A DNA stretch of 64,000 nt from Peribacillus frigoritolerans (GCA_030562215.1 JAUPFL010000002.1:930001-994000); one strand, 5' to 3'; counted from the stretch's first letter, positions 8,683-19,365 are shown. The notes: generated from the letters alone by a model not told the origin. Numbers and translations: made by a program.

Positions 8683-9888
8683 ATGAAGCAGCGGATGCCT
8701 TACTTATCCATACTATTCTTTTTACTCTTTTTTTGCATGCATCTATTGGACAAGCTGCCGAAAATCCAGAAAATGGTGAAATCGATCAAGAGCCGATCAT
8801 GCAGTCCGAACTGGTACAAGCCCAAATAGAAAGGCTCGGCGTCGATGAGCTCAAACAATATTGGGATGACATCGTTACGGAGTATGGAGGGTTCTTACCG
8901 GAAAGCCAGAAAGGGAGCTTCATGGATTTTGTAAGCGGCGATAAGAAATTTTCCTTTGATGAATGGATAAAGGGAATGACAAAATTCATTTTTCATGAAC
9001 TGCTCGTGAATGGAAAGCTGCTGGGATCACTCATTTTATTAACCGTTTTCAGCATGTTCCTACAGTCTTTGCAAAATGCCTTCGAGCAAAGCTCCGTAAG
9101 TAAGGTCGCATATGCAATCGTTTATATGGTGCTGATCATTTTGGCACTTAACAGTTTTCATGTAGCGATTGAATATACAAAAGATACGATAGATTTGATG
9201 ATTTCCTTTTTAATGGCGCTCATCCCTTTACTCTTGGCATTGATAGCTGCTTCAGGCGGACTTGTATCGGCAGCCTTCTTTCATCCGGTATTGATGTTTT
9301 TGATGAATACAAGCGGTATCTTGATACAGTTTGTCGTCCTTCCGTTATTATTCTTTGCAGCGATTTTAAGCATAGTCAGCACGTTGACTGATCATTACAA
9401 AGTTACTCAGATGGCACAACTTCTCCGTAATTTTGCCATCGGGATCCTTGGAGCATTCATGACCATATTCCTTGGTGTGATCTCCGTTCAGGGAGCATCC
9501 TCAGCTGTAGCCGACGGAGTGACGATCAGGACAGCCAAATTCGTGACAGGTAACTTTATACCGGTAATAGGGCGTATGTTTACCGATGCAACGGATACGG
9601 TCATTAGTGCCTCCGTCCTGTTGAAAAATACAGTGGGCTTGTCAGGCGTCATCATTCTCTTGCTCATTACCACATTTCCTGCAATTAAAATCTTGATGAT
9701 TTCTTTTGTCTATAAATTGGCAGCGAGTCTTTTGCAGCCGCTGGGCGGGGACCTGTAATAAAATGCCTTGACATTATAAGTAAAAGCATGATTTATATTT
9801 TCGCTGCATTGGCCATTGTTTCACTCATGTTTTTTTAAGTATCACGGTAATTATCGCCTCTGGAAACATTACCTTGATGGTTCGCTAG
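8683..9888 (+). CDS. spoIIIAE: Stage III sporulation protein SpoIIIAE (three frameshifts)
   Basis: Large polytopic membrane subunit of the SpoIIIA channel, about 401 residues restored. N-terminus MKQRMPYLSILFFLLFF (signal-like) is in one frame; a break in T7 at 8728-8734 leads to IGQAAENPENGE...YGGFLPESQKGS; the long open part ends LLQPLGGDL at 9758 where a G run (9747-9750) has lost a base, and the restored tail VIKCLDIISKS...IVSLMF crosses a third break in T7 at 9830-9836 before ITVIIASGNITLMVR and TAG. Conserved SVQGASSAV and TDATDTVISASV motifs are intact. Confidence 0.92.
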
Positions 9889-9904
9889 AAAGGAGGAGGG
9901 CTTG

Positions 9905-10511
9905 GTGAGTTTTTTAGCTGGCTGGGTATCCAACATCATCATATTTGTATTGCTGGCTACTGTGATCGATATGCTTCTGCCGAATTCAGCTTTACAGAAG
10001 TATGCCAAAATGGTTATCGGGCTTTTACTGATTGCAATCATCATCACTCCTATATTGGGATTATTTAATAAGGATTTTGATGAGATTCTCACTGCTGCTA
10101 CCAGTGAATTTGAGGATCAGAAAAAAAAGATTTAGGAAATTTGACAGAAATGAAGAAAAAGAAATACAAGCTACCCAGGGTGCATATATTTTAAAACAAA
10201 TGGCTGTTGACTTACAGGCAGAAGTGGAAGAGGAGCTGATGGTGGATTATAACATGAAGATTAGTTCGATTGATGTAGGGGTCAAGAATGAGGAAGAACC
10301 GGGTGTTGATGATCTGCAGAACATAACCATCTCATTGGAAAAGGCAGAAGGGAAGGAAAACTCGGAGATAGAGGCAGTGGCGAAGGTTGATATCAATACA
10401 GATAGTCCATCCACTTCGAATGATGCCAATCTGGATGCTGTCAAAAGGTTTCTAGCAACAAGTTGGTCTGTTGATGAAGAGATCATTGAAATCGCCGGGG
10501 AAAGGAAGTGA
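9905..10511 (+). CDS. spoIIIAF: Stage III sporulation protein SpoIIIAF (one frameshift)
   Basis: About 202 residues restored: two N-terminal membrane helices (ATVIDMLLPNSALQKYAKM lies between them) and a soluble ring-building domain in the C-terminal half, in the AH/AG style. The frame breaks in A8 at 10121-10128; the first ORF stops at 10135 and the second frame carries IQATQGAYILKQMAVDL and the rest. GTG 9905 is favoured after aaaggaggagggc; TTG 9902 is possible. Confidence 0.92.
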
Positions 10512-10518
10512 CTGAGTA

Positions 10519-11189
10519 TTGAATAAAGACAAAGGTCCATTATCCTGGCTGCAAAAACTATTAAATAAAGACCCTGACCAAAAAGAGCCTAAGGAGAAAA
10601 AGCCTTCCCTGTATGTCTATGCTCTAATAGTTGTCCTTTTGGGATCGGGAATCATGCTGGCCGGGAATTTGTTAACCACCAATCAGACGGGACAAACATC
10701 TGAAGTGACGACTGTATTCAATAATGATAAACAGCAGGATGAAGAAGAGGATGTTGAAACATTCGGTCAGAAGAAGTCAGAATTCAAGACTACAAAAGAC
10801 TATGAAATATATCTACAGAATGAAATGAAGGAAGCGCTAGAATCCATCGCAGGCGTCCAGGATGTAAAAGTCGTAATCTACGTCGATGCATCTGAGAAAA
10901 AGTATATGAAAGAAACAAAGTCACCCAAAAACAAGTCACTGAAGAAACCGACCAGGAAGGCGGCAAAAGGACGGTCGAAGACACATCTGTTGATGAACAG
11001 CTAGTTTTGGTGAAGAGCGGTGAAAAAGAAGGACCGATCATATCGGAAACGAAAAAACCTAGTGTACGAGGAGTCCTGGTAGTCGCTAAAGGGGCCGAAA
11101 ACATTCAAATAAAGAAGTGGATCATCGAGGCTGTCACACGCTCACTTGATGTACCGAGTCACAGGGTTTCTGTCATGCCTAAAAAATAA
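10519..11189 (+). CDS. spoIIIAG: Stage III sporulation protein SpoIIIAG (one frameshift)
   Basis: Forms the large SpoIIIAG ring of the channel in the intermembrane space. TTG start, a membrane helix near residues 31-50 (YALIVVLLGSGIMLAG), then an acidic linker and a secretin-like ring domain. The frame breaks near 10920 in ETK-V/SP; the second frame reads VTQKQVTEETDQEGG and on to VRGVLVVAKGAENIQIKKW and a stop at 11189, about 223 residues in total. It follows spoIIIAF by 7 bp. Confidence 0.92.
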
Positions 11190-11203
11190 GGGGGAAAATC
11201 TAC

Positions 11204-11797
11204 ATGTTATTAAAAAAACAAACGGTTTGGTTATTGACTATGCTAAGTCTGGTCGTTGTGCTTTCAGTCTATTATTTAACCGCTCCTGAAGAAAATGCCG
11301 CCGATATGACGGCAACAGAGCAAATGGAACAAGAAGAAAATAAAACAGAAAGTAAAACAGAGAACCAAGCAGAGACAAAAGGGGAAAATAAAAGTGAAAA
11401 AGAAACGTCCAAAAATACAGAAGGTTCCTCTGTAACCATTGCATCTGGAGATGAGTTCGAATCGTTAAGGATGCAGATTGAAGATGAACGGGCGAAGCTG
11501 AATGAAGAATTGACTGCAAAGATGGGTAACACAGAACTATCAGCTGAAGAAAGAGACGAGGCATATGCAAAAATTGAACAATTAAGTGAAACGAAAGTGA
11601 AAGAAAATATCATCGAAAACTTAATTGTTGCCATGGATTACAATGCCGCACTGGTCCGGGTTGACGGAACGGATGTAAAGGTGAGTGTCAAGGCCGATAA
11701 ACAAACGAAAACAGAGGCCAATAACATTATCCGCCTCGTAAGGAAAGAAGTGAGCGATGCACAAAATGTAGTGGTCGATTTCCAACCGGAAAAGTAA
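11204..11797 (+). CDS. spoIIIAH: Stage III sporulation protein SpoIIIAH
   Basis: Mother-cell partner of forespore SpoIIQ. Single membrane anchor at about residues 8-26, a Glu/Lys/Thr-rich linker (about 30-75), then a YscJ/FliF-like domain (about 80-197) that binds SpoIIQ and builds a ring. 197 residues, slightly shorter than the B. subtilis protein through the linker. Last gene of the operon; a terminator follows. Confidence 0.95.
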   Translation: MLLKKQTVWLLTMLSLVVVLSVYYLTAPEENAADMTATEQMEQEENKTESKTENQAETKGENKSEKETSKNTEGSSVTIASGDEFESLRMQIEDERAKLNEELTAKMGNTELSAEERDEAYAKIEQLSETKVKENIIENLIVAMDYNAALVRVDGTDVKVSVKADKQTKTEANNIIRLVRKEVSDAQNVVVDFQPEK

Positions 11798-11852
11798 ACA
11801 CACATACAGAAAAAAGTGCTGATACAGAACAGTTCAACATTATAAAAGTTTG

Positions 11853-11885
11853 AAAGCCCCCTTAATAAAAAAGGGAGGCTTTTTA
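11853..11885 (+). terminator. Terminator of the spoIIIA operon
   Basis: aaagccccc/gggaggcttt hairpin with loop ttaataaaaa and a following T run, 55 bp after the spoIIIAH stop. Confidence 0.85.
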
Positions 11886-12232
11886 TTATGATTTTTTAAC
11901 TAGCTTACAAACTGGAAACTTTAGAGGAAAAGTTTTTTATGTCAATTGGAATCAGGAAATCAATTGGAAATGGTAATAATGATCATCCGTAATATTCTAG
12001 AAAAGTAATTACAATGGATGTTATGGTGATTTTCTAGGAAAGAAATACCAAATTCAAGAGAAAGCGTTAAGCTGCCCCAGGTGAAAAATATTCACAATAT
12101 TATAATAAAGGTGTAAGATAGAAGTATGGATAATAAGTAACAATTAATCTATCATTGAATTTGTATAAGCTAATATTGTATGATGTTAGAAGCTGGTCAT
12201 AAACTTTTCAATTTTCTTAGGGAAACAATATT

Positions 12233-12259
12233 TTGAGAAAGTGAAACATCTGTTATAAT
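12233..12259 (+). promoter_or_regulatory. Candidate sigma-A promoter of accBC
   Basis: ttgaga (12233-12238) and tataat (12254-12259) separated by 15 bp, slightly short of optimal. It would give a leader of about 150 nt before accB. Confidence 0.5.
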
Positions 12260-12308
12260 ACAGATGAGGTTTGTATTCAGTTTATTCGCATTCGCATAAA
12301 GAAAGCGG

Positions 12309-12336
12309 CTACTTTGTGCAGTATTGGACAAAGTAG
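12309..12336 (+). other. Perfect hairpin in the accB leader
   Basis: ctactttgt/acaaagtag, a 9-bp perfect stem with a 10-nt loop, not followed by a T run, so not a simple terminator. It lies about 45 nt into the predicted transcript. Confidence 0.5.
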
Positions 12337-12413
12337 GATAAGCTATGGGTAGGGTTACATAAACTATTATTGCCTCACAAACTCATATTAAATTAGACAA
12401 GGGGTGCCACAAA

Positions 12414-12913
12414 ATGAAAGTGCAAGAAATTCGTGAAATTATTAAGCTAGTCGATCAATCAAATATCAGTGAATTCGTTTTTGAAAATGAAGGAACGAAA
12501 ATTAAATTGAAAAAACTGAAACGGGTACAGTACTACACCAAGCAGCAGCTGCTCCAGATGTTGTTCAAGCCAATGCAGCTGTAGAGGTCAAGCCCGCAGC
12601 GGCCCCTGCCCCTGCCGTGCCGAAAGCCGTTGAACCTGCAAAACCTGCTGCTGCCGTCACTGAACAGGAAAATTTACATAAAATCACTTCTCCGATGGTA
12701 GGGACATTCTACCAATCTCCAGCACCGGATTCACCTGCATATGTAAAAGCAGGCGATAAAGTAACGGCGGATTCCATCGTCTGCATCGTGGAAGCCATGA
12801 AACTTTTCAATGAAATCGAAGCTGAAGTAAGCGGTGAAATCGTTGAAGTCCTTGTAAAAGAAGGGCAGCTTGTAGAATATGGTCAACCATTATTTTTAGT
12901 AAAGCCGGAATGA
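12414..12913 (+). CDS. accB: Biotin carboxyl carrier protein AccB (one frameshift)
   Basis: Carrier subunit of acetyl-CoA carboxylase. N-terminus [15 protein letters not shown] in frame one; the A run at 12510-12515 has lost a base, after which the other frame gives [17 protein letters not shown], a Pro/Ala linker and the biotinyl domain with EAMKLFNE (biotinylated Lys near residue 129). Restored length about 166. An essential gene, so the break is probably a sequence error. accC starts 14 bp later. Confidence 0.94.
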
Positions 12914-12927
12914 GGAGCTGTTTCTAA

Positions 12928-14280
12928 ATGATTAAAAAGGTATTAATTGCCAATCGTGGGGAAATTGCTGTCCGAATCATCCGGGCATGCAAGGAATTAG
13001 GAATCGAGACTGTTGCTGTCTATTCAGAAGCAGATAAAGAAGCATTACATGTTCAAATTGCTGATGAAGCATATTGCATCGGTCCTAAATTATCAAAAGA
13101 CAGTTATTTAAATACAACCAACATTATCAGCACAGCCAAGAAAACGGGATCCGATGCAATCCATCCAGGCTATGGATTCCTAGCTGAGAATGCCGACTTT
13201 GCCGAGCTATGCCGTGAATGCAATATCATTTTCATCGGTCCCAGCCCAGAAGCCATCAATAAAATGGGAACAAAGGACGTGGCAAGGGAAACCATGCGCA
13301 AAGCTGGTGTACCGATCGTTCCAGGTTCTAAAGGCATAATTAAAGATACGGATGAGGGTGTAGCCTTAGCTAATGAAATGGGCTATCCAGTCATCATCAA
13401 AGCTACTGCCGGCGGAGGCGGTAAAGGTATCCGCGTCGCAAGGACGGAAGAAGAGCTCATTAAAGGCATTAACATTACGCAACAGGAAGCCGCGACGGCA
13501 TTTGGGAATCCTGGCGTGTATATTGAAAAGTTCATCGAGGACTTCCGTCACGTTGAAATACAGGTCATGGCAGATAATCATGGCAACACCATCCATTTAG
13601 GTGAGCGTGATTGTACGGTCCAACGACGTTTGCAAAAACTTGTTGAAGAAACCCCGTCACCGGCGTTGGATGGTGAAACACGTGCGGAAATGGGGCAGGC
13701 TGCAGTAACGGCTGCACTTGCCGTAAACTATTCAGGTGCCGGAACAGTAGAATTTATTTATGACTATGTGAATAGAAAATACTACTTTATGGAAATGAAT
13801 ACACGTATCCAGGTTGAACACCCAGTTACAGAAATGGTAACGGGCGTGGATTTGATTAAAGAACAGATCAAAGTTGCTTCAGGCAACAAACTATCGCTTT
13901 CGCAAGAGGATGTCACTTATAACGGATGGTCTATCGAATGCCGGATCAATGCCGAAAATCCAGAAAAGAATTTCATGCCTTCCGCAGGTAAGATTCAAAT
14001 GTATTTACCGCCAGGCGGCTACGGGGTTCGTGTGGATTCCGCGGCATACCCTGGGTACTCGATACCGCCGTATTACGATTCCATGATCGCTAAATTGATT
14101 GTCCATGCACCGACTAGGGAAGAGGCGATCGAGAAGATGAAACGCGCCTTGGGTGAGTTTGTCATTGAAGGGATCAGTACCACAATTCCTTTCCATATTA
14201 AGTTACTTCAGCATGAACAATTTGTTTCCGGGGAATTTAATACCAAATTCCTTGAAATATATGATGTAATGAACTCATAA
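12928..14280 (+). CDS. accC: Biotin carboxylase AccC
   Basis: Carboxylates the biotin of AccB using ATP and bicarbonate. 450 residues with biotin carboxylase N-domain ([19 protein letters not shown]), ATP-grasp domain with GGGGKGIRV near 162-170, [16 protein letters not shown], and C-domain. Intact. It is the only biotin carboxylase in the window and could in principle also serve PccB, encoded 35 kb downstream, but that is speculation. Confidence 0.97.
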   Translation: MIKKVLIANRGEIAVRIIRACKELGIETVAVYSEADKEALHVQIADEAYCIGPKLSKDSYLNTTNIISTAKKTGSDAIHPGYGFLAENADFAELCRECNIIFIGPSPEAINKMGTKDVARETMRKAGVPIVPGSKGIIKDTDEGVALANEMGYPVIIKATAGGGGKGIRVARTEEELIKGINITQQEAATAFGNPGVYIEKFIEDFRHVEIQVMADNHGNTIHLGERDCTVQRRLQKLVEETPSPALDGETRAEMGQAAVTAALAVNYSGAGTVEFIYDYVNRKYYFMEMNTRIQVEHPVTEMVTGVDLIKEQIKVASGNKLSLSQEDVTYNGWSIECRINAENPEKNFMPSAGKIQMYLPPGGYGVRVDSAAYPGYSIPPYYDSMIAKLIVHAPTREEAIEKMKRALGEFVIEGISTTIPFHIKLLQHEQFVSGEFNTKFLEIYDVMNS

Positions 14281-14308
14281 TGTAAAGGAAGACAGGAGGT
14301 GCTTTTGA

Positions 14309-14722
14309 ATGAGTGAAATGGAAGGCCAATTACTCGAAATGAATGATTATAATAGTGGGCTGGGCAAAGTGGAGATTGCGCCTGAGGTGATAGAGGTGAT
14401 TGCGGGTATCGCTGCATCGGAAGTTGAAGGTGTTGCACATATGCGCGGGAATTTCGCTACGGGTGTTGTTGAAAAGCTTGGTAAAAAGAACCACGGTAAA
14501 GGTGTTAAAGTGGACTTAACGGGAGAATCCATCAAAGTCGAGCTTTATTGTGTCATGAAGTTTGGTGTTTCAATTCCGAAAGTTGCTCAGGAAGTGCAAG
14601 ATAACATTCGTGAAGCTTTGTTGAATATGACCGCTATCGACGCTGGCGAAGTGAACATCCATGTAGTGGGCATTGCGTTTGAAAACGCTAAACAAGAAGC
14701 GGATTACGAACAAGAAGTGTAA
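14309..14722 (+). CDS. yqhY: Asp23/Gls24 family protein YqhY
   Basis: DUF322 protein of 137 residues; the block VEIAPEVIEVIAGIAASEVEGVAHM and the later VPKVAQEVQDNI-type helix are the family pattern. yqhY almost always follows accC in Firmicutes and has been linked genetically to control of fatty acid synthesis in B. subtilis. Strong gacaggaggtg site ahead of the ATG; terminator 26 bp downstream closes the accB-accC-yqhY unit. Confidence 0.93.
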   Translation: MSEMEGQLLEMNDYNSGLGKVEIAPEVIEVIAGIAASEVEGVAHMRGNFATGVVEKLGKKNHGKGVKVDLTGESIKVELYCVMKFGVSIPKVAQEVQDNIREALLNMTAIDAGEVNIHVVGIAFENAKQEADYEQEV

Positions 14723-14748
14723 GTGGGCTTCATTTGATTCACATCTGC

Positions 14749-14776
14749 AAAAACCCGGCAAAAAGCCGGGTTTTTG
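14749..14776 (+). terminator. Terminator of accBC-yqhY
   Basis: aaaaacccggc/gccgggttttt hairpin with loop aaaaa and following T run. Confidence 0.9.
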
Positions 14777-15161
14777 TTTTTTTTGAATGCAAACTCCATG
14801 ATATCCCGTTTTTGGAGCCTGCTTATAATATTAAATTTAAATGTACATAATAAGGCGGTGTCTGGAATTTTCCCTTTAATTCAAGGGTGATTTCTGTTAG
14901 AGTGTAAAAGGTGAAATATGAGCATGAAAGCTAGGCAAGAGCTTTTTGACACTTTCAAAAAGTATGGGACTGTGTTGGCCGTTTAATTGGAAAGTAATCT
15001 TGAGTTGTTATCTTGAACCTTTTGGCCTCTAATTTAGTGGGATTCAGCTTGTTTTTTTAAGTAATATAGCGAGAATCTTAATATTTTTGAAAAAATGTTA
15101 TTTAATGTTCGTTTGTTCTAGCATTTTCATATATAATAGTAGATGTTAAAGGAGTAAGATT
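14777..15161. other. Intergenic region yqhY-nusB
   Basis: AT-rich, 385 bp. It contains a 22-codon open stretch from 14918 (MSMKARQELFDTFKKYG) with an upstream aaaggtg, too short and unfamiliar to call a gene. A tataat at 15132-15137 lies upstream of nusB but has no well-spaced -35. Confidence 0.45.
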
Positions 15162-15554
15162 ATGAAAAGAAGAGAAGCCCGTGAAAAATCCCTTCAAGCA
15201 CTATATCAGATAGATATTGCCAACTCGAATGCAGAAGAAGCAATGGAAAGCGTACTGGATGGTGCTCCTACTGATGAATATTTCAAAAAATTAGTAATGG
15301 GGATAACGGAAAATCGTGAACAAATCGATGGGATGATCAGGGACAATTTAGAGAATTGGACGTTGGAAAGACTGGCGAACATTGATCGGAATTTACTGCG
15401 GATCGCGGTGTATGAAATGGTTCACAGTGAAGGTGTTCCTGTAAGTGTTGCAATGAATGAAGCTATTGAAATTGCTAAGAAATTCGGTGATGATCAATCG
15501 AGCAGCTTTGTAAATGCCGTTTTATCCAAAATAAAGGTGAAAAGCGGCAGCTAA
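15162..15554 (+). CDS. nusB: Transcription antitermination factor NusB
   Basis: 130-residue all-alpha RNA-binding protein that with S10 (NusE) assembles the rRNA antitermination complex on boxA. Conserved MKRREAREKSLQALYQID at the start, RNLLRIAVYEM and AMNEAIEIAKKFGDDQSSSFVNAVL at the end. Start ATG follows ttaaaggagt. folD follows after 69 bp. Confidence 0.95.
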   Translation: MKRREAREKSLQALYQIDIANSNAEEAMESVLDGAPTDEYFKKLVMGITENREQIDGMIRDNLENWTLERLANIDRNLLRIAVYEMVHSEGVPVSVAMNEAIEIAKKFGDDQSSSFVNAVLSKIKVKSGS

Positions 15555-15623
15555 AGCTGCAGCCTTGAACAAGGATTATCTCAGCAATTTCTTTAGCAAA
15601 ATTATCTTGGGAGGAATAAACAC

Positions 15624-16499
15624 ATGTCAGCTCAACTCATTAATGGTAAAGAAATTGCAGAGTCAGTTAGGCAGGAAATCAGTAAGGAAGTTCAACAGTT
15701 ACGTGAAAAAATATCGTTCCAGGTTTAGCCGTAATCCTGGTGGGTGACAATCAAGCATCGCAAACTTATGTGCGCCATAAGCAAAAGGCCTGTGAGGACT
15801 TGGGGATGCATTCCGTATTAATTAAAAAAGCCTGCGGAACTTTCTCAGGAGGAATTAATTCAGAGCATTGCTGAATTAAACGAGGATGACAGCATTCATG
15901 GTATATTGGTACAGCTGCCATTGCCTGGACATATTCAGGAAAAGGCGATCATTGAAGCGATTTCCCCAGAAAAGGATGTAGATGGATTCCACCCGATTAA
16001 TATTGGGCGGATGATGACGGGACAGGATGCATTTTTACCTTGTACTCCATACGGCGTCATGGTGATGCTTGAGTATATCGACTATGACCTTGAAGGTAAG
16101 CATGTTGTCATCGTAGGGAGAAGTAATATCGTCGGAAAACCAGCCGGACAATTGTTCTTAAATGCAAATGCAACCGTTACATACTGTCATTCACGGACAA
16201 AGGATCTTGCCTATTATACTAAGCAAGCCGATGTCGTTGTGGCAGCGGTCGGAAAGAGGGACACGATCACGAGTGACCATATTAAAGAAGGCGCTATCGT
16301 CATTGACGTCGGAATGAACAGGAATGATGAAGGGAAGCTTTGCGGTGATGTGGCGTTTGATGAAGTGAAAAATAAGGCTTCATACATTACACCAGTTCCT
16401 AAAGGCGTTGGTCCCATGACGATTACGATGCTTATGAAGAATACGGTCAAATCTGCTCAAAAAGCACTTGAACAGAACAAGCAAGCATTAAAAAGCTGA
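15624..16499 (+). CDS. folD: Bifunctional methylene-THF dehydrogenase/cyclohydrolase FolD (two frameshifts)
   Basis: Interconverts 5,10-methylene-THF and 10-formyl-THF with NADP. About 291 residues restored. [19 protein letters not shown] runs into a break at A6 15706-15711; then [28 protein letters not shown] to A6 15824-15829, where one A is extra; then the rest, including [24 protein letters not shown] (nucleotide binding) and [16 protein letters not shown]. The ATG follows gggaggaataaac. One-carbon metabolism would fail without it, so the lesions are suspect. Confidence 0.95.
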
Positions 16500-16523
16500 A
16501 AAAAACGTTAAATTATTTTAAAG

Positions 16524-16566
16524 AAGCGGACCTCTTGTTTTATAATAACGGGAGACCGCTTTTTTT
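16524..16566 (+). terminator. Terminator after folD
   Basis: agcggacctc/gggagaccgct stem followed by seven Ts; likely ends nusB-folD transcription ahead of xseA. Confidence 0.75.
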
Positions 16567-16638
16567 CCATTCATGGATTAATTATAATCTATAGGTGAGT
16601 TTTCTTTATATCCGATTTCCATCGGAAGGAGACATTAT

Positions 16639-17991
16639 ATGAGCAACCAACAATATTTGAGTGTGTCGGCTTTAACGAAGTACATCAAAAGGAAGTTCGA
16701 TGCCGACCCCCATTTGCAAAATGTATACATAAAAGGTGAAATTTCAAATTTTAAACAACATACAAGCGGACATATGTATTTTACTTTAAAGGATGAGAAG
16801 GCACGACTTCTCTCCGTTATGTTTGCCGCCAATAATAAAGGGATGAAATTCCTGCCTGAAAATGGCATGAAGGTACTTGTTAAGGGCGATATATCATTAT
16901 ACGAAGCGGGAGGACAGTATCAGCTTTATGTGAAAAGCATGGCCCCTGATGGTGTGGGGGATTTATATCTTGCTTATGAACAGCTGAAGAAAAAGCTGGA
17001 GGCGGCAGGTTTGTTTTTGGCCGAACACAAGAAGGCGATCCCGCAGTACCCAAAGTCTGTAGGAGTCATAACTTCGCCGACCGGAGCTGCATTAAGAGAT
17101 ATCCTGACAACCATCAAGCGGAGATATCCAATCGCCAGGGTCATCGTTTATCCAGCACTTGTACAAGGGAATAATGCCGCTAAATCGATTGCGAAGGCAA
17201 TTTCCATGGCCAACGCAAGGGCGGAAAGCGATGTTCTCATTGTCGGAAGGGGCGGCGGGTCGATCGAGGAACTATGGGCCTTTAATGAGGAGATAGTGGC
17301 TGAATCCATTTATGATTCCGATATACCGGTAATTTCTGCGGTCGGTCACGAAACCGACTTTACGATTGCTGATTTTGTCGCCGATATGCGTGCTCCTACA
17401 CCGACTGGTGCAGCAGAGCTAGCGGTTCCTCATTTGAATGAAATACTCGAACGCCTGATGAACCGCAAGAATCGATTGACCCGCTCCATTCAAGAATCGG
17501 TGAATTTTGAACGAACCCGCTTGACCAGGATGGAGAGGTCTTATGCCTTCCGTTACCCACATAAAATGTATGAACAGAAGCTAGAACAGCTAGACAAGAC
17601 GATGGACAGGCTAGGGAGGACCAGCACGCGATATTTCATGAAAAAGAGAGATGAGCTGAATCAGCTGAACGATATCCTGAAAAAGCAGCATCCTGAACAA
17701 GCGGTAAAAAATGCGAAAGATGAATTGCAGCAGCATGCAAAGGTTTTACGGAGGGCCATGGAAGCCATCTATCGGCAAAAATCACAGCAGTTCGTCCATA
17801 TTACAGCCACTTTATCTGCCCTCAGTCCACTAAAAATCATGGAAAGGGGCTATGGATTGGTTTTTGCTGAGGATGAGACATTAGTGAAAAGTACACAGCA
17901 AGTATCAAAAGGGGATAAGATAGCGGTTTCGATAAAAGATGGAACTCTTGAATGTGAAATTAAAGAAATAAAGGAGCGGATTGAATCATGA
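16639..17991 (+). CDS. xseA: Exodeoxyribonuclease VII large subunit
   Basis: Catalytic subunit of ExoVII, which degrades single-stranded DNA in both directions. N-terminal OB domain (about 6-100; [32 protein letters not shown]), then the nuclease domain with [16 protein letters not shown] and [17 protein letters not shown], then coiled-coil. 450 residues, normal length. Overlaps xseB by 4 bp. Confidence 0.96.
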   Translation: MSNQQYLSVSALTKYIKRKFDADPHLQNVYIKGEISNFKQHTSGHMYFTLKDEKARLLSVMFAANNKGMKFLPENGMKVLVKGDISLYEAGGQYQLYVKSMAPDGVGDLYLAYEQLKKKLEAAGLFLAEHKKAIPQYPKSVGVITSPTGAALRDILTTIKRRYPIARVIVYPALVQGNNAAKSIAKAISMANARAESDVLIVGRGGGSIEELWAFNEEIVAESIYDSDIPVISAVGHETDFTIADFVADMRAPTPTGAAELAVPHLNEILERLMNRKNRLTRSIQESVNFERTRLTRMERSYAFRYPHKMYEQKLEQLDKTMDRLGRTSTRYFMKKRDELNQLNDILKKQHPEQAVKNAKDELQQHAKVLRRAMEAIYRQKSQQFVHITATLSALSPLKIMERGYGLVFAEDETLVKSTQQVSKGDKIAVSIKDGTLECEIKEIKERIES

Positions 17992-18221
17992 CAAAAAAAC
18001 AGGAAGCTACATTTGAAGAAGCGATGGAGAATCTCGAAAAAATTGTAGAGCAGTTGGAAGAAGGCGATGTGCCCCTGGAAGAAGCCATCTCCATATATAA
18101 ACAAGGAATGGATTTATCAAGGCTTTGCCATTCGAAGCTTAAGGCTGTTGAAGATCAGTTGACTCAAATTTTACGCGAAGATGGGGAACTTGAAAACTTC
18201 GCTGTACAGGAGGAAGAATGA
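17988..18221 (+). CDS. xseB: Exodeoxyribonuclease VII small subunit
   Basis: 77-residue helical subunit. [33 protein letters not shown] is the diagnostic stretch (given here in parts: [29 protein letters not shown]). ATG overlaps the xseA stop (ATGA), implying coupled translation and fixed stoichiometry; ispA begins 1 bp after the stop. Confidence 0.95.
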   Translation: MTKKQEATFEEAMENLEKIVEQLEEGDVPLEEAISIYKQGMDLSRLCHSKLKAVEDQLTQILREDGELENFAVQEEE

Positions 18222-18222
18222 C

Positions 18223-19116
18223 ATGGGTACGGCGTCCTTTGAAATGTTTTCTAAAGAATATAAGGCAATTATAGAACGGGAAATCGTGGAATATGTCAAT
18301 AAACTTAAAGCCCCGGCAGTTGTCAAAGAAGCCATGATCTATTCTCTGCAGGCAGGTGGTAAACGGATTCGCCCATTATTGGTCTTTGCGGTTCTGGAGG
18401 CCTTTGGAAAAAGCTTAAGGATGGGGATTCCTGCAGCGGCAGCCATTGAAATGATTCATACATATTCTTTGATTCATGATGATCTTCCGGCAATGGATGA
18501 TGATGATCTCCGCCGTGGAAAACCGACGAACCATAAAGTGTTCGGTGAAGCGGTGGCAATACTGGCAGGTGATGCGCTTCTTACATATAGCTTTCAATTG
18601 GTGACGGAAATGATCGATCCCGAGGTGACGGCTGAAATGAAGCTGAACCTTGTAAGTGAAATTGCGAAGTCTGCCGGAGCCGAAGGAATGGTTGGAGGTC
18701 AAGTTGCCGATATGGAAGGTGAAAATAAACAGCTGACCCTTCAGGAATTGGAGTATATACATGAACATAAAACAGGGAAGTTATTGACTGCAAGCATCCT
18801 TTCCGGTGCTATATTAGCAGGGGCGAGTGAAGAACAGCAACTGCATTTGCGTGACTTTGCATACCACCTGGGGCTTGCTTTTCAAATTCGCGATGATATT
18901 CTGGATATTGAAGGGTCAGTCGAGTTGATCGGCAAGCCGGTTGGCAGTGATGTGGGGAATCATAAAAGCACATATCCTTCTTTACTTACCCTTCAAGGGG
19001 CGAAGCAAAAGTTGGAACATCATATAGAACTTGCCCATGCAGCTTTAGGAAAAACAGCCTTACAAACGGGTTTGTTGAATGAACTAACTGATTTAATAGC
19101 GAACCGTAACCATTGA
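18223..19116 (+). CDS. ispA: Farnesyl diphosphate synthase (geranyltranstransferase)
   Basis: Condenses IPP with DMAPP and GPP to FPP, precursor of undecaprenyl, menaquinone and heme O chains. First Asp-rich motif DDLPAMDDDDLRRG around residue 85, second DDILDIEG around 224; QAGGKRIRP near 45. 297 residues. Start ATG 18223 follows caggaggaagaatgac; a longer in-frame stretch inside xseB is ignored. Sits with dxs, the first MEP-pathway gene. Confidence 0.95.
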   Translation: MGTASFEMFSKEYKAIIEREIVEYVNKLKAPAVVKEAMIYSLQAGGKRIRPLLVFAVLEAFGKSLRMGIPAAAAIEMIHTYSLIHDDLPAMDDDDLRRGKPTNHKVFGEAVAILAGDALLTYSFQLVTEMIDPEVTAEMKLNLVSEIAKSAGAEGMVGGQVADMEGENKQLTLQELEYIHEHKTGKLLTASILSGAILAGASEEQQLHLRDFAYHLGLAFQIRDDILDIEGSVELIGKPVGSDVGNHKSTYPSLLTLQGAKQKLEHHIELAHAALGKTALQTGLLNELTDLIANRNH

Positions 19117-19199
19117 TTGTGGCTAAATTTGTTATCAATTGAGTTTTTATGGTATACTCATTGTGCAAAAATATGTGAAAATCAAAATGAATTTTTTAA

Positions 19200-19227
19200 T
19201 TGAGATACGTGATAAAATAGGTATAAT
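19200..19227 (+). promoter_or_regulatory. Candidate sigma-A promoter upstream of dxs
   Basis: ttgaga (19200-19205), 16 bp, tataat (19222-19227). The hairpin at 19229-19266 begins right at the expected start point. A second candidate, ttgtta-N18-tatact, lies at 19129-19158 and would transcribe through the hairpin. Confidence 0.5.
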
Positions 19228-19228
19228 A

Positions 19229-19266
19229 AGCCGCCGAAATCACCTGGGTGTTGGCGGCTATTTTTA
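19229..19266 (+). terminator. Terminator-like hairpin before dxs
   Basis: agccgcc/ggcggct stem with a 17-nt loop followed by attttt. It can end the nusB-ispA transcript, but since promoter-like sequences precede it, it could also act as an attenuator of dxs. Confidence 0.7.
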
Positions 19267-19365
19267 ACTTAAAACCAATTTTTCGGTCAAGTCTTCCATA
19301 GCCCTCTTTGTATGAGGCTTTGTTTATGCCTACAACCGAAAATGACAGAAAGTGAGTGGTCCTGT

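Larger units (their letters stand above)
11886..12413. other. Long intergenic region ahead of accB
   Basis: About 530 bp without a gene. It holds an imperfect hairpin at 11997-12037 (ctagaaaa/ttttctag), a candidate promoter at 12233-12259 and, in the expected leader RNA, a perfect 9-bp hairpin at 12309-12336. I see no riboswitch I can name. Confidence 0.6.

Noticed and set aside
14918..14986. 22-codon peptide between yqhY and nusB
   Set aside because: Has a modest ribosome site but is too short and unlike any known family; left as unsupported.
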